NCBI GenBank assembly: GCA_026545225.1
Contig: CM048845.1
Coordinates: 50,940,033 to 51,004,032, forward strand
Direction: 5' to 3'
Origin: Cornus controversa
Taxonomy: Eukaryota; Streptophyta; Magnoliopsida; Cornales; Cornaceae
Length of the DNA stretch: 64,000 nt
This document shows positions 1 through 10,893 of the stretch, piece after piece. The first letter of the stretch is position 1. The number at the start of each line of letters is the position of its first letter. Made by a program: the position numbers and the translations under genes. The notes under the pieces are model-generated. The model saw nothing but the letters and a program-made list of their open reading frames with translations, had not been told where the DNA came from and made no database searches.

Positions 1-1101
1 CTAGGTTTCTTATCCATTTGTATTAATGGGTCAATAGTAAAAATTGAACTGAAGAGAATCCTGTTAAAGATGCCTATACAGCCATGCCACATTGGCTTTG
101 GCAGTTGGTTAACTTATCTAATCATGTGTACCTGTTAGTTTCACATGTTCTTCTTCAAGGAAAATTGAGAAACTGATTGTTGGATGAGTATTCACTTCAT
201 TATTGGTCTGCCTGAATTGTCCATTTTTTTTTTGAAACAATTATTGCACACACTTGTTTTGTACAATAACAAAGTCAACACAAAAGCATATCAAGATCTA
301 TTTGGAAGGAATAGGTTTGAATAATTAATAGAACTTAAACAATTCAAAACACAATAATTGATTAATTGAGAAGTCCAAAAACCCATATTTCGTAAACCAA
401 GCCCACCACGTCAATGATTGACCCATGACTTCCTCTGTGTAAACTCAACCAAACTGTGGTCATCTGATATTCCATAGCTGTTCCTCCAGTTGTTTTATGT
501 ATCATCTGTCTTGAAGACCTTCTTTTGAAGACATACTACTAAAAGATTTGTGCATCTCATTTTTCCATAATCGTAAATGGCATTACTGCCGAGCCATTTC
601 TATTCCAGCAATTCTCTTGGGGCGAAGGCATGTTTGAACAGTGCTTTTTGATTATTTATTGAAGGGCCTCCTGGGAAAACCAATTACCCTAAGCAGCTGA
701 AACTGCCTGTCCCACATATAATATCATTTATGAACAACCACAAAATCAACAAAATCTTTGTCCTCCTTGCACAAGGAATACATATATGCACCCTCCCCTG
801 TGAATAGGATGTTAATGGTGTTATTTGGAATTCTTGAGTTGCGCAACGGACGGTCTCTCCATTCTGCTATATCTCTGGCTACATTTCCTAATTCTTTTTC
901 TAACCATATGACACAATGATCATAGGAATTTTGTTACTGTCTAAGGGAATCTTTTCTTTCCTCAATATAACTCAAGAATTTGCTATTAGTAACCTTCTTT
1001 CTACATTTTTGTGTTTATATATAATTTATTTGGAAAGCTTCCTCTCTACTTTTTACTTTTTCCCTTTCTGGGAGTATAATATCATTTAATGTTTTATGTA
1101 G
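1..1101. other. AT-rich intergenic or intronic DNA
   Basis: No open frame or RNA gene is recognisable here. Because a spliced exon starts at 1102 on the plus strand, part of this stretch may be intron or upstream exon sequence of that gene, but no further exon with a recognisable protein could be identified. Confidence 0.4.
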
Positions 1102-3153
1102 CTGCAATATCTTGGCATGAGAGCAGAAAAGAATGGGTTGGAGATCAAACTTGAAAGTCGCATAGAATGTCAAAGGATCCAATTATAAGGTATGCTTTCC
1201 TCATTGCTTCTTCAGGTACAGTTGAGATCTATTGTAGTCCTGTTTAAGTATCTTATAGCATTCATATGCTAGGCAATATTCTATTTGCTATATTGTCAGA
1301 ATCCTGACTACATTTCCCGTTATTGATGGCACTCTAAGTGAAAAATTGTCTACAGGAAATGCTCAATGTAAATTCTGGGTTATTATACATGACGAAGAAT
1401 TTCTTAAAATAAAAAATTGTGTAGAGTAAAAATTGTGTATCATTACTGTATCAAACAAGTGGTGATTCTTTTAAGTAAATGTACATAAAATAAGCTCCAG
1501 AAAAGGAAGCAACCAACTTGGGGACATTTTTCCATAAACTTCCCAAAGCATATATGACTAGAATAACCTCCAAAGTTGCAATTCAAATGAAAAGAGACAT
1601 TTTTGAAGGAACTTTTAACTCACTAAATGCCCTTCCAAGAAACTTTGGATTCCCATCACCACAAAGCACCTTATAAAACGATCTCACACAAGACCTGTCA
1701 TTTCTTTAAGACTTCCACCACAGTGCATTACCATATGCAAAATTGAAGTAGCAGTGAAAAGTGTCTTGTAGAGTGGGAAGATTTGAATGTTTAAATAACT
1801 TGGATAGTGTATGTTGTTGGTATACTTGTAAGTCACTTCTTTTATAGGACTCAACTTTAGAAGGTTGTTATTCTGGTTCCCTTCCTTAATATGTGGAAGG
1901 TACAACCCAAAAAAGGACATTCATCCTTTACTTCATAGAAATTGGGGGCACTAGAATGAAGTATGTTCCCAACTGCTTGTGTCCAGAGATTGCCATGCAT
2001 TGCCTCAGACCACAACCCTGATGGAACAGAATGTTAAACGACCACATTAGCCACCTCCGGACCATTTTTAACGTATTAAGGATGAATCACTAAGAGCGGG
2101 AAGATCCATCTCAGACAGAGCAGATGGGGAAAGATATATTGAATGATAGGTGTGCCAGCAAATCTTTCTGTAACAGAAAAACAAAAAGTGTGGGACCATA
2201 GCAGTTACACAGCCAGCTGCTGCAGGGCAGGTCGGCTGGACTCCCATAGCCGAGCCGATTGCTGAACGAGTGAGATCTGCTGCATTCCTTTAATGCTCTT
2301 ATTCAAAATATATGCATTTATGCGTGACTAAATTATCAGCCAAGTTTAGCGGCTGAGTCTTTCACTTTAGATTTCAAACCATGGTCCTTGTTTCAAAGAA
2401 ACCTGATGTAGAGTGTGCTAACAAGAAAAGAGACAGATTACAAAGCTTATATCGTGTTCAAGAGCTTGTGATCTTAAGTCTGTTCAATTTGTCTTATTTT
2501 ATGCTTTCTATAGGTTAGTTTATTGCTAGTATATTTTAATAATGTTTTCCTGTCATTTAGGAGTTCTGGATTTGCTGATAGGTTGTTGTAGTCCATGAGT
2601 CTTATTTTGGGTCAAGTTTTCCTTGTTAAAATTTAGAGCTTTTGATTTTGAAGTCCTTACTCCTATTAGATGTAGGATAAGTCCAACAGATAAATGTTTA
2701 TATAAATTTTCAATTTAATGAAGATGAGCTTTAGAGAGTCAAACATCATGGGTGAAGCCTAAGGAAGTCCAAGTCGGAGTCTTGGAACATTCATTTTCTT
2801 CTTATCTCCAATCTGGTTTACAACCAACTTTTATCTTTTTTTACTAAATTTTCATCCTACATCAAAATGAAGATAATTGGAAAACAAAATGGAGGGGTTA
2901 GATTTCTATGGAACATTATTTACTAGAAAACATGGAACACTTAGGTTTGCCTAAATTGGTCATATAAAACTAAGAATGGTACTGAATTTTAAAAATTTTG
3001 CAGAGAATATTCCCACGCTGACATTTTTTTGGTTATAATTTTGTGCGTATCATTTTGGAGAGTGCTAATATGACTTTATTTGGTTGTTGGACTTTGCAGG
3101 AGATGGTAGACTTTTTAGTTGATATCTGGCATGATGAAGGCCTTTATGATTAG
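1102..3153 (+). pseudogene. Gag1-like clamp (DUF4050) gene, 3' exons, probably broken
   Basis: Two exon-like pieces are visible. The first (1102-1189) lies between an acceptor TTTTATGTAG and a donor AAG|GTATGC; read from 1104 it gives AISWHESRKEWVGDQT, then an in-frame TGA (1152-1154), then KSHRMSKDPII. The last (3100-3153) follows TTTGCAG and encodes EMVDFLVDIWHDEGLYD and a stop. From recalled family knowledge these match the central part and extreme C terminus of plant DUF4050 / Gag1-like clamp domain proteins, whose function is poorly known. The first exon ends after two bases of a codon and the last starts in phase 0, so an intervening exon of length 3n+1 is needed; none was found between 1190 and 3099. 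The stop codon and missing exon point to a pseudogene, but an overlooked middle exon or a sequence variant is possible. Confidence 0.55.
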
Positions 3154-4329
3154 ATAATTAGTAATAATTTCTTTTCTTGACACTTTGGTTTTTCGAGCAG
3201 CAAGATGGAGATGCTAGAGGTGAAAAACACATGTATTCTATACACAACCTTTAACCCAAAATTTTAGTTGACATCCAATTCTTTGGCTGATGTTGTAAAC
3301 TTTGGAAAAGCCTTTGAATTAAAAGATCAACAAGTAGACTTTATTTTGAACAGTATGGCTATAAGTTTTAGCAAAATTTATGTATTTATGATATTATTAG
3401 GGGTTGTCCTAAAAATTTCATTATAAAGCATCTCTAAATAGTATTATTTAGAATTTCACATTGACTCTTGCCTGCTAGTCACATACATACAACGTACACA
3501 TAAAAACCTGTAGTGGAATATGTTTGATAAATTTATCCACAATCATTGCATTAAAAACATGTTTAATGCCAATCCCAGGTGTGGTTTCATTGTGGTTGAA
3601 AATTCACAAGTTTTTTCTTCAATGCTTTCATGATGGTATATTACATCAGCTTATGTCTAGTTGGTACCTCCTTTTTCTAAAACCTGGAAAACTGTCTTAT
3701 AGAACTCTCATATCTTTTTTCCCAAGACAAATAGTATAAATGTATAGTTTGGACTTCATTTATCCATCTGATTTTTTGTTGTTGTTGTCTATTACCTGCA
3801 TAAAAAAAGTTGTATCCGTGACAAAAGCAAATTCATTTTGCAATGCTCTCACTTCATTTAGTGATATTTGCTCCTTTTTTTTACCCCAAAGAAGAAAGAT
3901 ATTTGCTCAATAATTTTTGCTTAAAGTGTATTAGTAATCATCCTGTGTTTGATACATTCCCCCCTCTTGCTTTTGGCATTAATCCAACTTGATAGTCTTC
4001 TTAAGTGGTCTTTTTCCATTATCTTCCCAGATCTATGATTCTCCAATCTGAATAGAGAGGAGATCACCTACTCTGCTTCCCACTCTTGGATATCACATTT
4101 TGCTCTATTCCAATACCCCAACTTCTCTATGCACACTATTTCACCTTGAATGCTTCCACTTTCTCGATTGTGAGCAAAGCACTAAGATATCACAGTTGAA
4201 ATTGTCTATCGATGGAGCATCATTCCACGATTTTAGATTTCCCCATTTTCTAAATGCCATTGGATAAGTACTTCTATAGTTGAAGAATTCTACTGAGAAT
4301 TATTTTTTCCTTGAAATTGTTTCTTTACA
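3154..4329. other. Intergenic AT-rich DNA downstream of the DUF4050 remnant
   Basis: This stretch follows the stop codon at 3151-3153. Short open frames such as 3524-3739 show no domain or codon pattern that supports a gene. Nothing else is recognised. Confidence 0.5.
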
Positions 4330-4680
4330 TGTTACATGTTACTTTTATATGCTTATTCTTGCTGATTTTGCTGAATTAATATGCTATTTTTTTTGCTCAT
4401 TTTATATGTTGATTCTTGCTGATGTTATATGCTGATTTTGCTGAATTGATATGTTGTTTTTGCTGATCTTATATTGCTATTTTTTGATGAATCCTATTGC
4501 TGTTTGGTGCTGAAATTATTGCTGTTTTTGCTGAATTCCATTGCTGTTTGGTGCTGAAACATATTGTTGTTTTTGCTGAAATAAGTTGCTGTTTGGTGCT
4601 GAATTCCATTGCTGGTTTGTGCTGATCCATATTGCTGTTTTTGCTGAACTTTTATAGTGCTGATTATACTCAATTGAATT
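4330..4680. repeat. Degenerate TTGCTG-rich minisatellite
   Basis: Short words such as TTTTTGCTGAA, TTGCTGTTTGGTGCTGAA and GCTGATTTTGCTGAATT recur many times with small changes in length. Two alternating words (TTTTTGCTG and TTTGGTGCTG) suggest a higher-order unit of roughly 35-40 bp in the 4490-4660 part. It is not coding and has no inverted termini. Confidence 0.6.
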
Positions 4681-5554
4681 CATGATGTGTACAAAGGGGG
4701 CAATGTCGCTTTTGTTTGCTGAGAAACTGCCAAATGCATAAAATATATTGAATTTATCTTTTATGCTTCATTTAAAAAAAAAAAATCTAATTACCCTTTT
4801 AAAGCGGAATTCACATAATGTACACAGATAAAACTACTGGAGGGTTTTTATCAAATAATGGAAATCAATTCAGGGCTCAGAGTTTTAGACTTCCTCTCTT
4901 TCTTTCTTGATCATTTGGAGGGTTCTGTTCAAATAGTGGAAACTAAAAAAATTCAGAGTTTTAGACTTTCTTTTAAAACTTATACTTTAGAGACAAAAGG
5001 AAACTTCAAGGAAAATAGTTGTGAGATATTCATTTGGATCTTAATCTTTTTTAAAACAAAAGATGGAAAAGACAAATCACAAATTTAGAGTTAATTCTGA
5101 ATTGAAACTACATATAATATACATGCATTACATGACATGAACTACTCTTAAACCATTTGTTTAAATATGGAGTATTTTATTAGTGTACTTAGAGTTTAAA
5201 TTGAATTGATTATTAGAAAAAGTATTGATTTTGATTGAAAATGTTTTATAATGTAGGTTTATTTAGCCAACTTTTGGACATATATTTTTTTGAAGACTGA
5301 TCAGATATTTTAGACAGTGACACACTGGACAGTGACTAACTTTTGGATATTATGGTTGTTTTTTTGGGTATAGTTGTGTTATGCATTTAAGCAAAGAGTT
5401 TTAGTTTTTTTAATGTAGTTTTGATATAGATTAATGTTTTGGTTGAAAGGAATGCTATTGGTAAGCAATCATAATGTTAGTTGTGTTAGTATTGAGACTT
5501 TTTTTTTCTTTGAATAGATATGTCTCGGAACTAGCTCTTTGAATATAAAAGAAG
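4681..5554. other. Intergenic AT-rich DNA
   Basis: It holds short poly-A and poly-T runs and no recognisable gene. The open frame at 4858-5088 resembles no known family and is very AT-rich, so it is not called. The stretch ends at the TTTGG target site of the TRIM element. Confidence 0.5.
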
Positions 5555-5559
5555 TTTGG

Positions 5560-5809
5560 TGTAGTAACCCTTGTGGACGGGTGTGAGTGGGCGGGTGCAT
5601 AGAGAGACACTGGGCTGAGCTACCACACTGACAGGGTACAGGGTGCTCAATCCCACATCGCCTGGGTGTGAAAAAGGGGATGTGCTTATATGTAGTATGT
5701 TCTCTTCAAATGGTATGAGGCCTTTTGGGGTAAAACCTAAGAGCAAAACCATGCGGGCTCAGGCCCAAAGCGGACAATATCATACCATGTGTTGGACGGG
5801 GGTATTACA
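5560..5809 (+). repeat. TRIM 5' LTR
   Basis: A 250-bp terminal repeat that begins TG and ends CA. It contains the TCCCACATCG word and a TTATATG segment seen in plant TRIM LTRs, and ends next to the primer binding site. Confidence 0.9.
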
Positions 5810-5878
5810 GTTGGTATCAGGGCCTGAACCCAGCTGAAAGTGTGCCGACGGGAACGTCGGGCCTCGTAGGGGGTGGAT

Positions 5879-6127
5879 TGTAGTAACCCTTGTGGACGGG
5901 TGTGAGTGGGCGGGTGCGAAGACAGACACTGGGCTGAGCTACCACACTGACAGGGTACAGGGTACTCAATCCCACATCGCCTGGGTGTGGAAAAGGGGAT
6001 GTGCTTATATGTAGTATGTTCTCTTCAAATGGTATGAGGCCTTTTGGGGTAAACCCAAGAGCAAAACCGTGCGGGCTCAGGCCCAAAGCGGACAATATCA
6101 TACCATGTGTTGGAGCGGGGTATTACA
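5879..6127 (+). repeat. TRIM 3' LTR
   Basis: A 249-bp direct copy of 5560-5809 with small substitutions. It follows a purine-rich tract and ends at the TTTGG duplication. Confidence 0.9.
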
Positions 6128-6132
6128 TTTGG

Positions 6133-6692
6133 GATTAATTTATTTGTTTGTGATTGGTAGGATTAATATTTTGATGCAATTTTACAATATGTAATGTTGT
6201 TTTATATTATGTATATTTAGCAAATGCAGTACGTAAATCTGTTCAACATTGGTTGCTATTTTTGATATTCCACAAGTTCCTTCCCCCTCACTGATTTTCA
6301 TTTTGGTGTGTTCCTCGCTGTTCATATGGTGTGTCAACCTTCAGTTTTAATTGAATTTGGTTCTTTAAATTAGATTGAGCAGAATTTGGTGTGTCATTTG
6401 TTACTAGTTTTAGAATTTGATTGGGTTGCCTATAGTACTTGAGTGATCTAAATGATTGTTCTGCCACGTTTAATATCATAAGTTAACTCAACCAAGAGTA
6501 TTTTTGTTGATTATTTGTTGCAAAAGTATTATGTAAAGCCTATTAATATTGATGTTATCAAGGCTTGATGTGAATATGACTTTGGGTGTTGTTCAGTTGT
6601 ATATTGGTGGAATTGAAGATGGATGATTTTTGTTGTACAGGTAGTTTTGAACATTTTGTTGTACATGCATATAATTTTTTTAAAAAAATTAA
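6133..6692. other. Intergenic DNA between TRIM and CACTA end
   Basis: AT-rich sequence without a supported gene. No CACTA-type left terminus (CACTACAAG) is found here, which matters for the element end that follows. Confidence 0.5.
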
Positions 6693-7195
6693 TAAACTTT
6701 TAACCACGGGCTAAGCCCATGGTAGAAAACATACTTTCTACCACGGGCTTAGCCCGTGGTTAAAAGTTATTATTCTACCACGGGCTTTACCCGTAGTAGA
6801 AAGTATGTTTTCTACCACAGGCTAAGCCCGTGGTAAAATAATAACTTTTAACCACGGGCTAAGCCCGTGGTAGAAAGTATGCCTTTTCTACTACGGGCAA
6901 AGCCTGTGGTAGAATAATAACTTTTAACCACGGGCTAAGCCCGTGGTAGAAAACATACTTTCTACTACGGGCAAAGCCCGTGGTAGAAAACATACTTTCT
7001 AATACGGGTAAAGCCCGTGGTAAAATAATAACTTTTAACCACGGGCTAAGCCCGTGGTAGAAAGTATGTTTTCTACCACGGGCTTAGCCCATGGTAGAAA
7101 GTCTATTGGCAACTACGACACCGGATACCACGACGGGCTGTGCCCGTGGTAAAAACCCTTTTTGCCCGCCGTAGAAAGTCTTTTTTCTTGTAGTG
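6693..7195 (+). mobile_element. One end of a CACTA (En/Spm-like) transposon with palindromic subterminal repeats
   Basis: The right edge reads, on the complementary strand, CACTACAAGAAAAAAGAC, the typical CACTA terminus, ending at 7195. Inside it lie about twelve 19-bp palindromes related to CCACGGGCTAAGCCCGTGG, spaced about 37-39 bp apart and separated by words such as TAGAAAGTATGTTTTCTA and AATAATAACTTTTAA. Such subterminal repeats are the usual binding sites of the TNPA-type protein in this superfamily. No matching left terminus or transposase lies nearby, so this is a truncated or strongly deleted copy. It could also be a non-autonomous element whose other end has decayed. Confidence 0.8.
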
Positions 7196-7640
7196 TTTTA
7201 GATTGGAAATCCCACTTGGACTTATCCACAAAGCCAACTTTTAATCAGTCTGTCATAGTCTTCACAGAGTCCTCCTCCTACTCAACTTCATCTTCATGTC
7301 TTCAGTATAGTTGATCTTACGACAACCCTATTTGTGCAGAGTCCACAATGTATCAAAGTCTTCAATTTAATATTAATACATCTCAGACTTATATATATCT
7401 GAATTATATATATATATATAGACACATATATTTCACACATAAGAGTCCATATATATCCGAAGTCTTCAAATGTACCTTTAAGAGTTCAAAATATCCATAA
7501 CTCTATCTTGTCATCCTTCACAGAGTCCATAGTTTAACAAATACCTTCCCATTAATGTAACATATCCCAATTTTGTAATAGTCCATCTTCAATATAAACT
7601 GATCATATATATATATATACACACATACTATAATACTCCA
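7196..7640. other. Intergenic DNA with AT microsatellites
   Basis: It contains (TA)n runs near 7387-7422 and 7604-7619. No gene is recognised. Confidence 0.5.
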
Positions 7641-7722
7641 CTCTAACACATGGTATGATATTGTCCGCTTTGAGCCTAAGCCTGCACAGTTATACCATTT
7701 GAAGATAACATACTACATATAA
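7641..7722 (-). mobile_element. TRIM LTR fragment, inverted
   Basis: On the minus strand this matches the 3' half of the TRIM LTR at 5560-6127: the words ACATGGTATGATATTGTCCGC and CCATTTGAAGA.AACATACTAC occur in the right order. About 30 bp of the LTR are missing between them. It is a relic of a related TRIM family member in opposite orientation. Confidence 0.75.
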
Positions 7723-7739
7723 CGAATGATTTGATTTAG

Positions 7740-8022
7740 ACTACTTGACAGGTCATTGTGGGTAATCTAGCTTATTCCACTTATACTCATGTGGTTGATG
7801 CTGTATTGCAGCACTGTCAAATAATGAGGGATTATAGGAAAGGATAGGGGGAGAAACAAAATGATAGATACTTCACTAGCCATATAGTGGAAAAGAAAAA
7901 TGGAAATAGCAGGGTAATCTGTTTAATAGATGAACTATGGGAGGGTCTACAATGTTATACCATATAATGTGCAGGCTCTTCGGCGATAGAGGATAGGGTT
8001 CTGATAAAGGGTAACTTTAATC
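7740..8022 (+). pseudogene. Decayed gag remnant of an old Tekay-like retrotransposon
   Basis: This stretch lies directly upstream of a protease remnant in the same orientation. One frame reads YTHVVDAVLQHC followed by MRDYRKG and stops, similar in style to the end of a chromovirus gag, but no zinc knuckle survives. The call rests mainly on position. Confidence 0.35.
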
Positions 8023-8560
8023 GTGTTTTTATTTAATACTGAGGCATCTCACTCTTTTGTGTCTCAATTGTTTGTTAGGATAGCGGGTATACTTACTCAG
8101 TCGTGTAGTTCTCCACTTACTATAACTACACCATTGGGAGTTAGTACGTTATTAAAGGAACACTGTAGTCAAGTCACTATAGGCATTGGCAGACTATGGT
8201 TCGTGGCAGACCTATTGGTCCTAGACATAAATTTCTATGATGTCATACTCGGGATGGATTGGTTATCGCATTATCTTGCTCATGTTAATTGCCATGATCA
8301 GACAATTCTTTTTGTTATATCGGATCAGGAGGTGTATTTGGTTGTTATACCGCAATTAAATGAAGGGTTTAGAACTCGCCTATTCTTTATTCGTGAAAAA
8401 TCTCCAGGGGGAAATACAATTTTTATGAATTCCATTCTAGTGGTGTGAGACTTTCAGGATGTGTTTTAGGAAATTCCAGGACTACCACCGAGTTGGGAGA
8501 TAGACTTTGTAATTTACGTAGCTTTAGGCACCAAGCCTACTTTTAGGTTAGAGGAGGATA
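8023..8560 (+). pseudogene. Retropepsin-like protease remnant, Tekay-type gypsy element
   Basis: The open stretch 8023-8448 encodes FNTEASHSFVS, corresponding to the region of the aspartic protease active site (the catalytic motif is altered), then VILGMDWLSHYLAHVNC, which is highly typical of chromovirus pol. After 8448 the frame continues poorly into FQDVF, a stop, then EIPGLPPS, the start of the RT region. Near 8555 the sequence jumps past the RT core. It is the first domain of the decayed pol that continues to about 10893. Confidence 0.75.
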
Positions 8561-9300
8561 ATGCCAGACATCTTTGTATCATTTTGTAGACACTGAGAGA
8601 TCACAAGTTGTATGCAAAGTTTGAGAAGTGTGATTTCAGGTAGGGGGAGGTGAAGTTCTTGGGTCACGTAGTATTTAAGAAAGGGATAGCGGTTGATCTA
8701 AGGAAGGTGTCTGTAGTATTGGAGTGGGGGCAACCTACCTCACCCATAGAGATTTGTAGTTTTCTGGGGTTAGCTGGTTATTGTTGTAGGTTCATTCAAG
8801 GCTTATCCAATATTTCTAGCATGTCACCCATTTAACTAAAAATAGTGTGTCTTTCGTTTGGGATGATTCTTGTCAGGTAGCGTTTGATAAGTTGAAGAGC
8901 AGGTTGATAATTGCACTTGTCCTAACTACTCATCAGAGTGGCATTGAGTACTTGGTATTCACCGATGCGTCATTGTAGGGTCTGGAGTGTGTGTTGATTC
9001 AGGAAGAGAAACCGATATCTTATGCTTCATATAAGCTTAAGCCTCATGAGCTTAATTACTCGACTCATGACTTGGAGTTGGCAGCCGTGGTTTTTACTTT
9101 AAGGATTTGGAGGTATTACCTCTTAGGTGAGACCTTCAGATTGTTCAGTGACTACAAGAGTTTGCAGCATCTATTCTCACAAAAATGAGCTGAATATGAG
9201 ACATCGTAGGAGGTTAGAATTTGTGAAAGACTATCATTTTCCTATTCAGTACCACCCAGGGAAAGCGAACATAGTAGTTGATGCACTTAGTTACTAACCC
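8561..9300 (+). pseudogene. RT C terminus and RNase H remnant, RT core deleted
   Basis: From about 8561 the translation reads [14 protein letters not shown] and FLGHVVFKKGIAVDL, the end of reverse transcriptase and its connection. The fingers and palm, including the YxDD-type active site, are absent. RNase H follows: VFTDAS around 8960, [22 protein letters not shown] and [14 protein letters not shown] in 8991-9188. Stops interrupt the frame at several places. Such a copy cannot reverse transcribe itself. Confidence 0.75.
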
Positions 9301-9459
9301 TATGCTAGTTTATCTACCTTATTCGAAGCAGAGTAGAATGACTTAAGTAGTGTTAATGCCTTAGCTGATGCCTTTGTAGCATGTGTGGTGTTTACACCTA
9401 CTATCATACGGAGAGTAGATACAAGTCAGCTTACTGACCTACAGTGAGTAGAGAAGGTA

Positions 9460-10893
9460 ACGAGTTAAAATTTGGGGACCCATTCCATACAGTGGGTAGA
9501 GATGGAGGATTGAGGTACAAGGTGATTAGTAGTTCCTCACAATGATGTTTTTAGGAGGGCAGTGATGGGTGAGGCTCACAGTTCTTAGTTCTCGGTACAC
9601 TTGGGAGAGGATAAAATGTACCAAGACATGAAACAGCAGTTTTGGTGGGCAGGCATGAAGAGGGACCTAGTTGTATTTGTCTCTAAGTGCATGACTTGTC
9701 AAATAATCAAGATTGATCACTAGAGACCACGGAGGTATTTGCAACCACTGCCTATATTGGAGTGGAAATGGGAGGACATCTTTGTGGATTTCATTGTGGG
9801 ACTTCCCACCTCACAGCGAAACCATGATACTATTTGAGTGATAGTGGACAGGTTGACGAAATTAGCACATTTTTTGCCAGTTCGCTCGAGTTACACTTCA
9901 GAGCAATACACGAAGCTTTACATTGCAGAGATAATGAAGCTTTATGGTGTGCCTTTGTCCATTATATTGGATAGAGATTCGAGTTTTGTTTCAGGGTTTT
10001 GGGAGAGGATTCAGCAAGCAATGGGTACAGCTCTACACCTCAGTATAACTATCACCCTCAGACCGATGGTTAGACTGAGAGGGTTAATCAGATTCTGGAG
10101 GATATGTTGCGGGTATGTCTACTCAACTTCAAGGGTAATTGGGAGAGTTACTTGCCACTGGTTGAGTTTACCTATAACAATTGTGATCAAAAGACTATTG
10201 GTATGACACCATTTGAGACTCTGTACAGACATCCATGTAGACCGCCAGTTTGTTGGTTGGAAGTTGGAGAGAACAGATTATTGGGTCCTGAATTCATTAA
10301 TGACACTTTCGAGAAAGTTGCTCTTATTAGAGACCATATGAGGGCTGCACAGAGTAGACAAAAGAGTTATGCTGACTAAGAACTCGAGCATTAGAGTTCA
10401 AGGTGAGGGATCAGATTTTACTCAAAGTTGCTCCCATGAAGGGAGTGATGCGATTTGGGAGAAAAGGGAAGTTGGCACCTCGTTTTGTAGGGTTTTTTTT
10501 TTATGATTACCGACATGGTTGGGGTGGTAGCATATAGACTGGCGTTACCAAACACGATGCACAATGTCTTTCATGTCTCTATGATGAGGAAATTCTTTAG
10601 AGATCGATAAGGATACTTACCAGCACATTGTGGTTGGAGAGATTGAGTTGCAGCTAGGTGCAACATATGAGGGGCAACCTTACTGTATTCTTGATCGTAG
10701 GGACCAGGTTCTTCATTCTAAGACCATTCTGTTAGTTCGTGTTCAGTGGTGCCACCATAATAAGGCGAAGTCCACTTGGGAAAGGGAGGATGACATAAAG
10801 GCAAAATATCCAGAGCTTTTTATTTCAGGTATTTGGGTGAATTTCGAAGACAGAATTCCTCTTTTTAGGGGGGAAGAATGTAATACCCCGTAA
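9460..10893 (+). pseudogene. Integrase and chromodomain remnant, Tekay-type
   Basis: The zinc-binding part is seen as MKQQFWWAGMKRDL and VSKCMTC (about 9630-9700). The core shows VDFIVGLP, IVDRLTKLAHFLPV and IILDRDSSF, with a frameshift near 10050 before the glutamate region. The segment 10104-10379 gives FTYNNCDQKTIGMTPFE and RPPVCWLEVGE. The segment 10630-10893 ends with VQWCHHNKAKSTWERE and KYPELF, the chromodomain-like tail of chromoviruses. A purine-rich tract (about 10867-10878) and the 3' LTR follow directly. Frameshifts and stops make it non-functional. Confidence 0.8.

Larger units (their letters stand above)
5555..6132 (+). mobile_element. Complete TRIM (terminal-repeat retrotransposon in miniature)
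   Basis: Two direct repeats of about 250 bp (5560-5809 and 5879-6127), each starting TGTAGTAACCC and ending GGTATTACA, flank a 69-bp internal part. Immediately after the first repeat is TGGTATCAGGGCC (from 5812), one change from the complement of the initiator methionine tRNA end, as expected of a primer binding site. A purine-rich tract (about 5867-5878) precedes the second repeat. The element is flanked by a perfect 5-bp duplication, TTTGG at 5555-5559 and 6128-6132. It has no coding capacity and would need proteins from another retrotransposon. By eye the LTRs differ at roughly ten positions, so the insertion is not recent. Confidence 0.92.

Noticed and set aside
5531-6101. Minus-strand frames sharing FTPKGLIPFEENILHISTSP
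   Set aside because: They are antisense translations of the two TRIM LTR copies.
5560-6127. Simple tandem duplication of a 320-bp unit
   Set aside because: The TG...CA edges, primer site, purine tract and 5-bp target duplication show it is a TRIM.
6693-7195. CRISPR-like regularly spaced palindromes
   Set aside because: Spacers are themselves repeated, the array ends in a CACTA terminus and the genome is a plant's.
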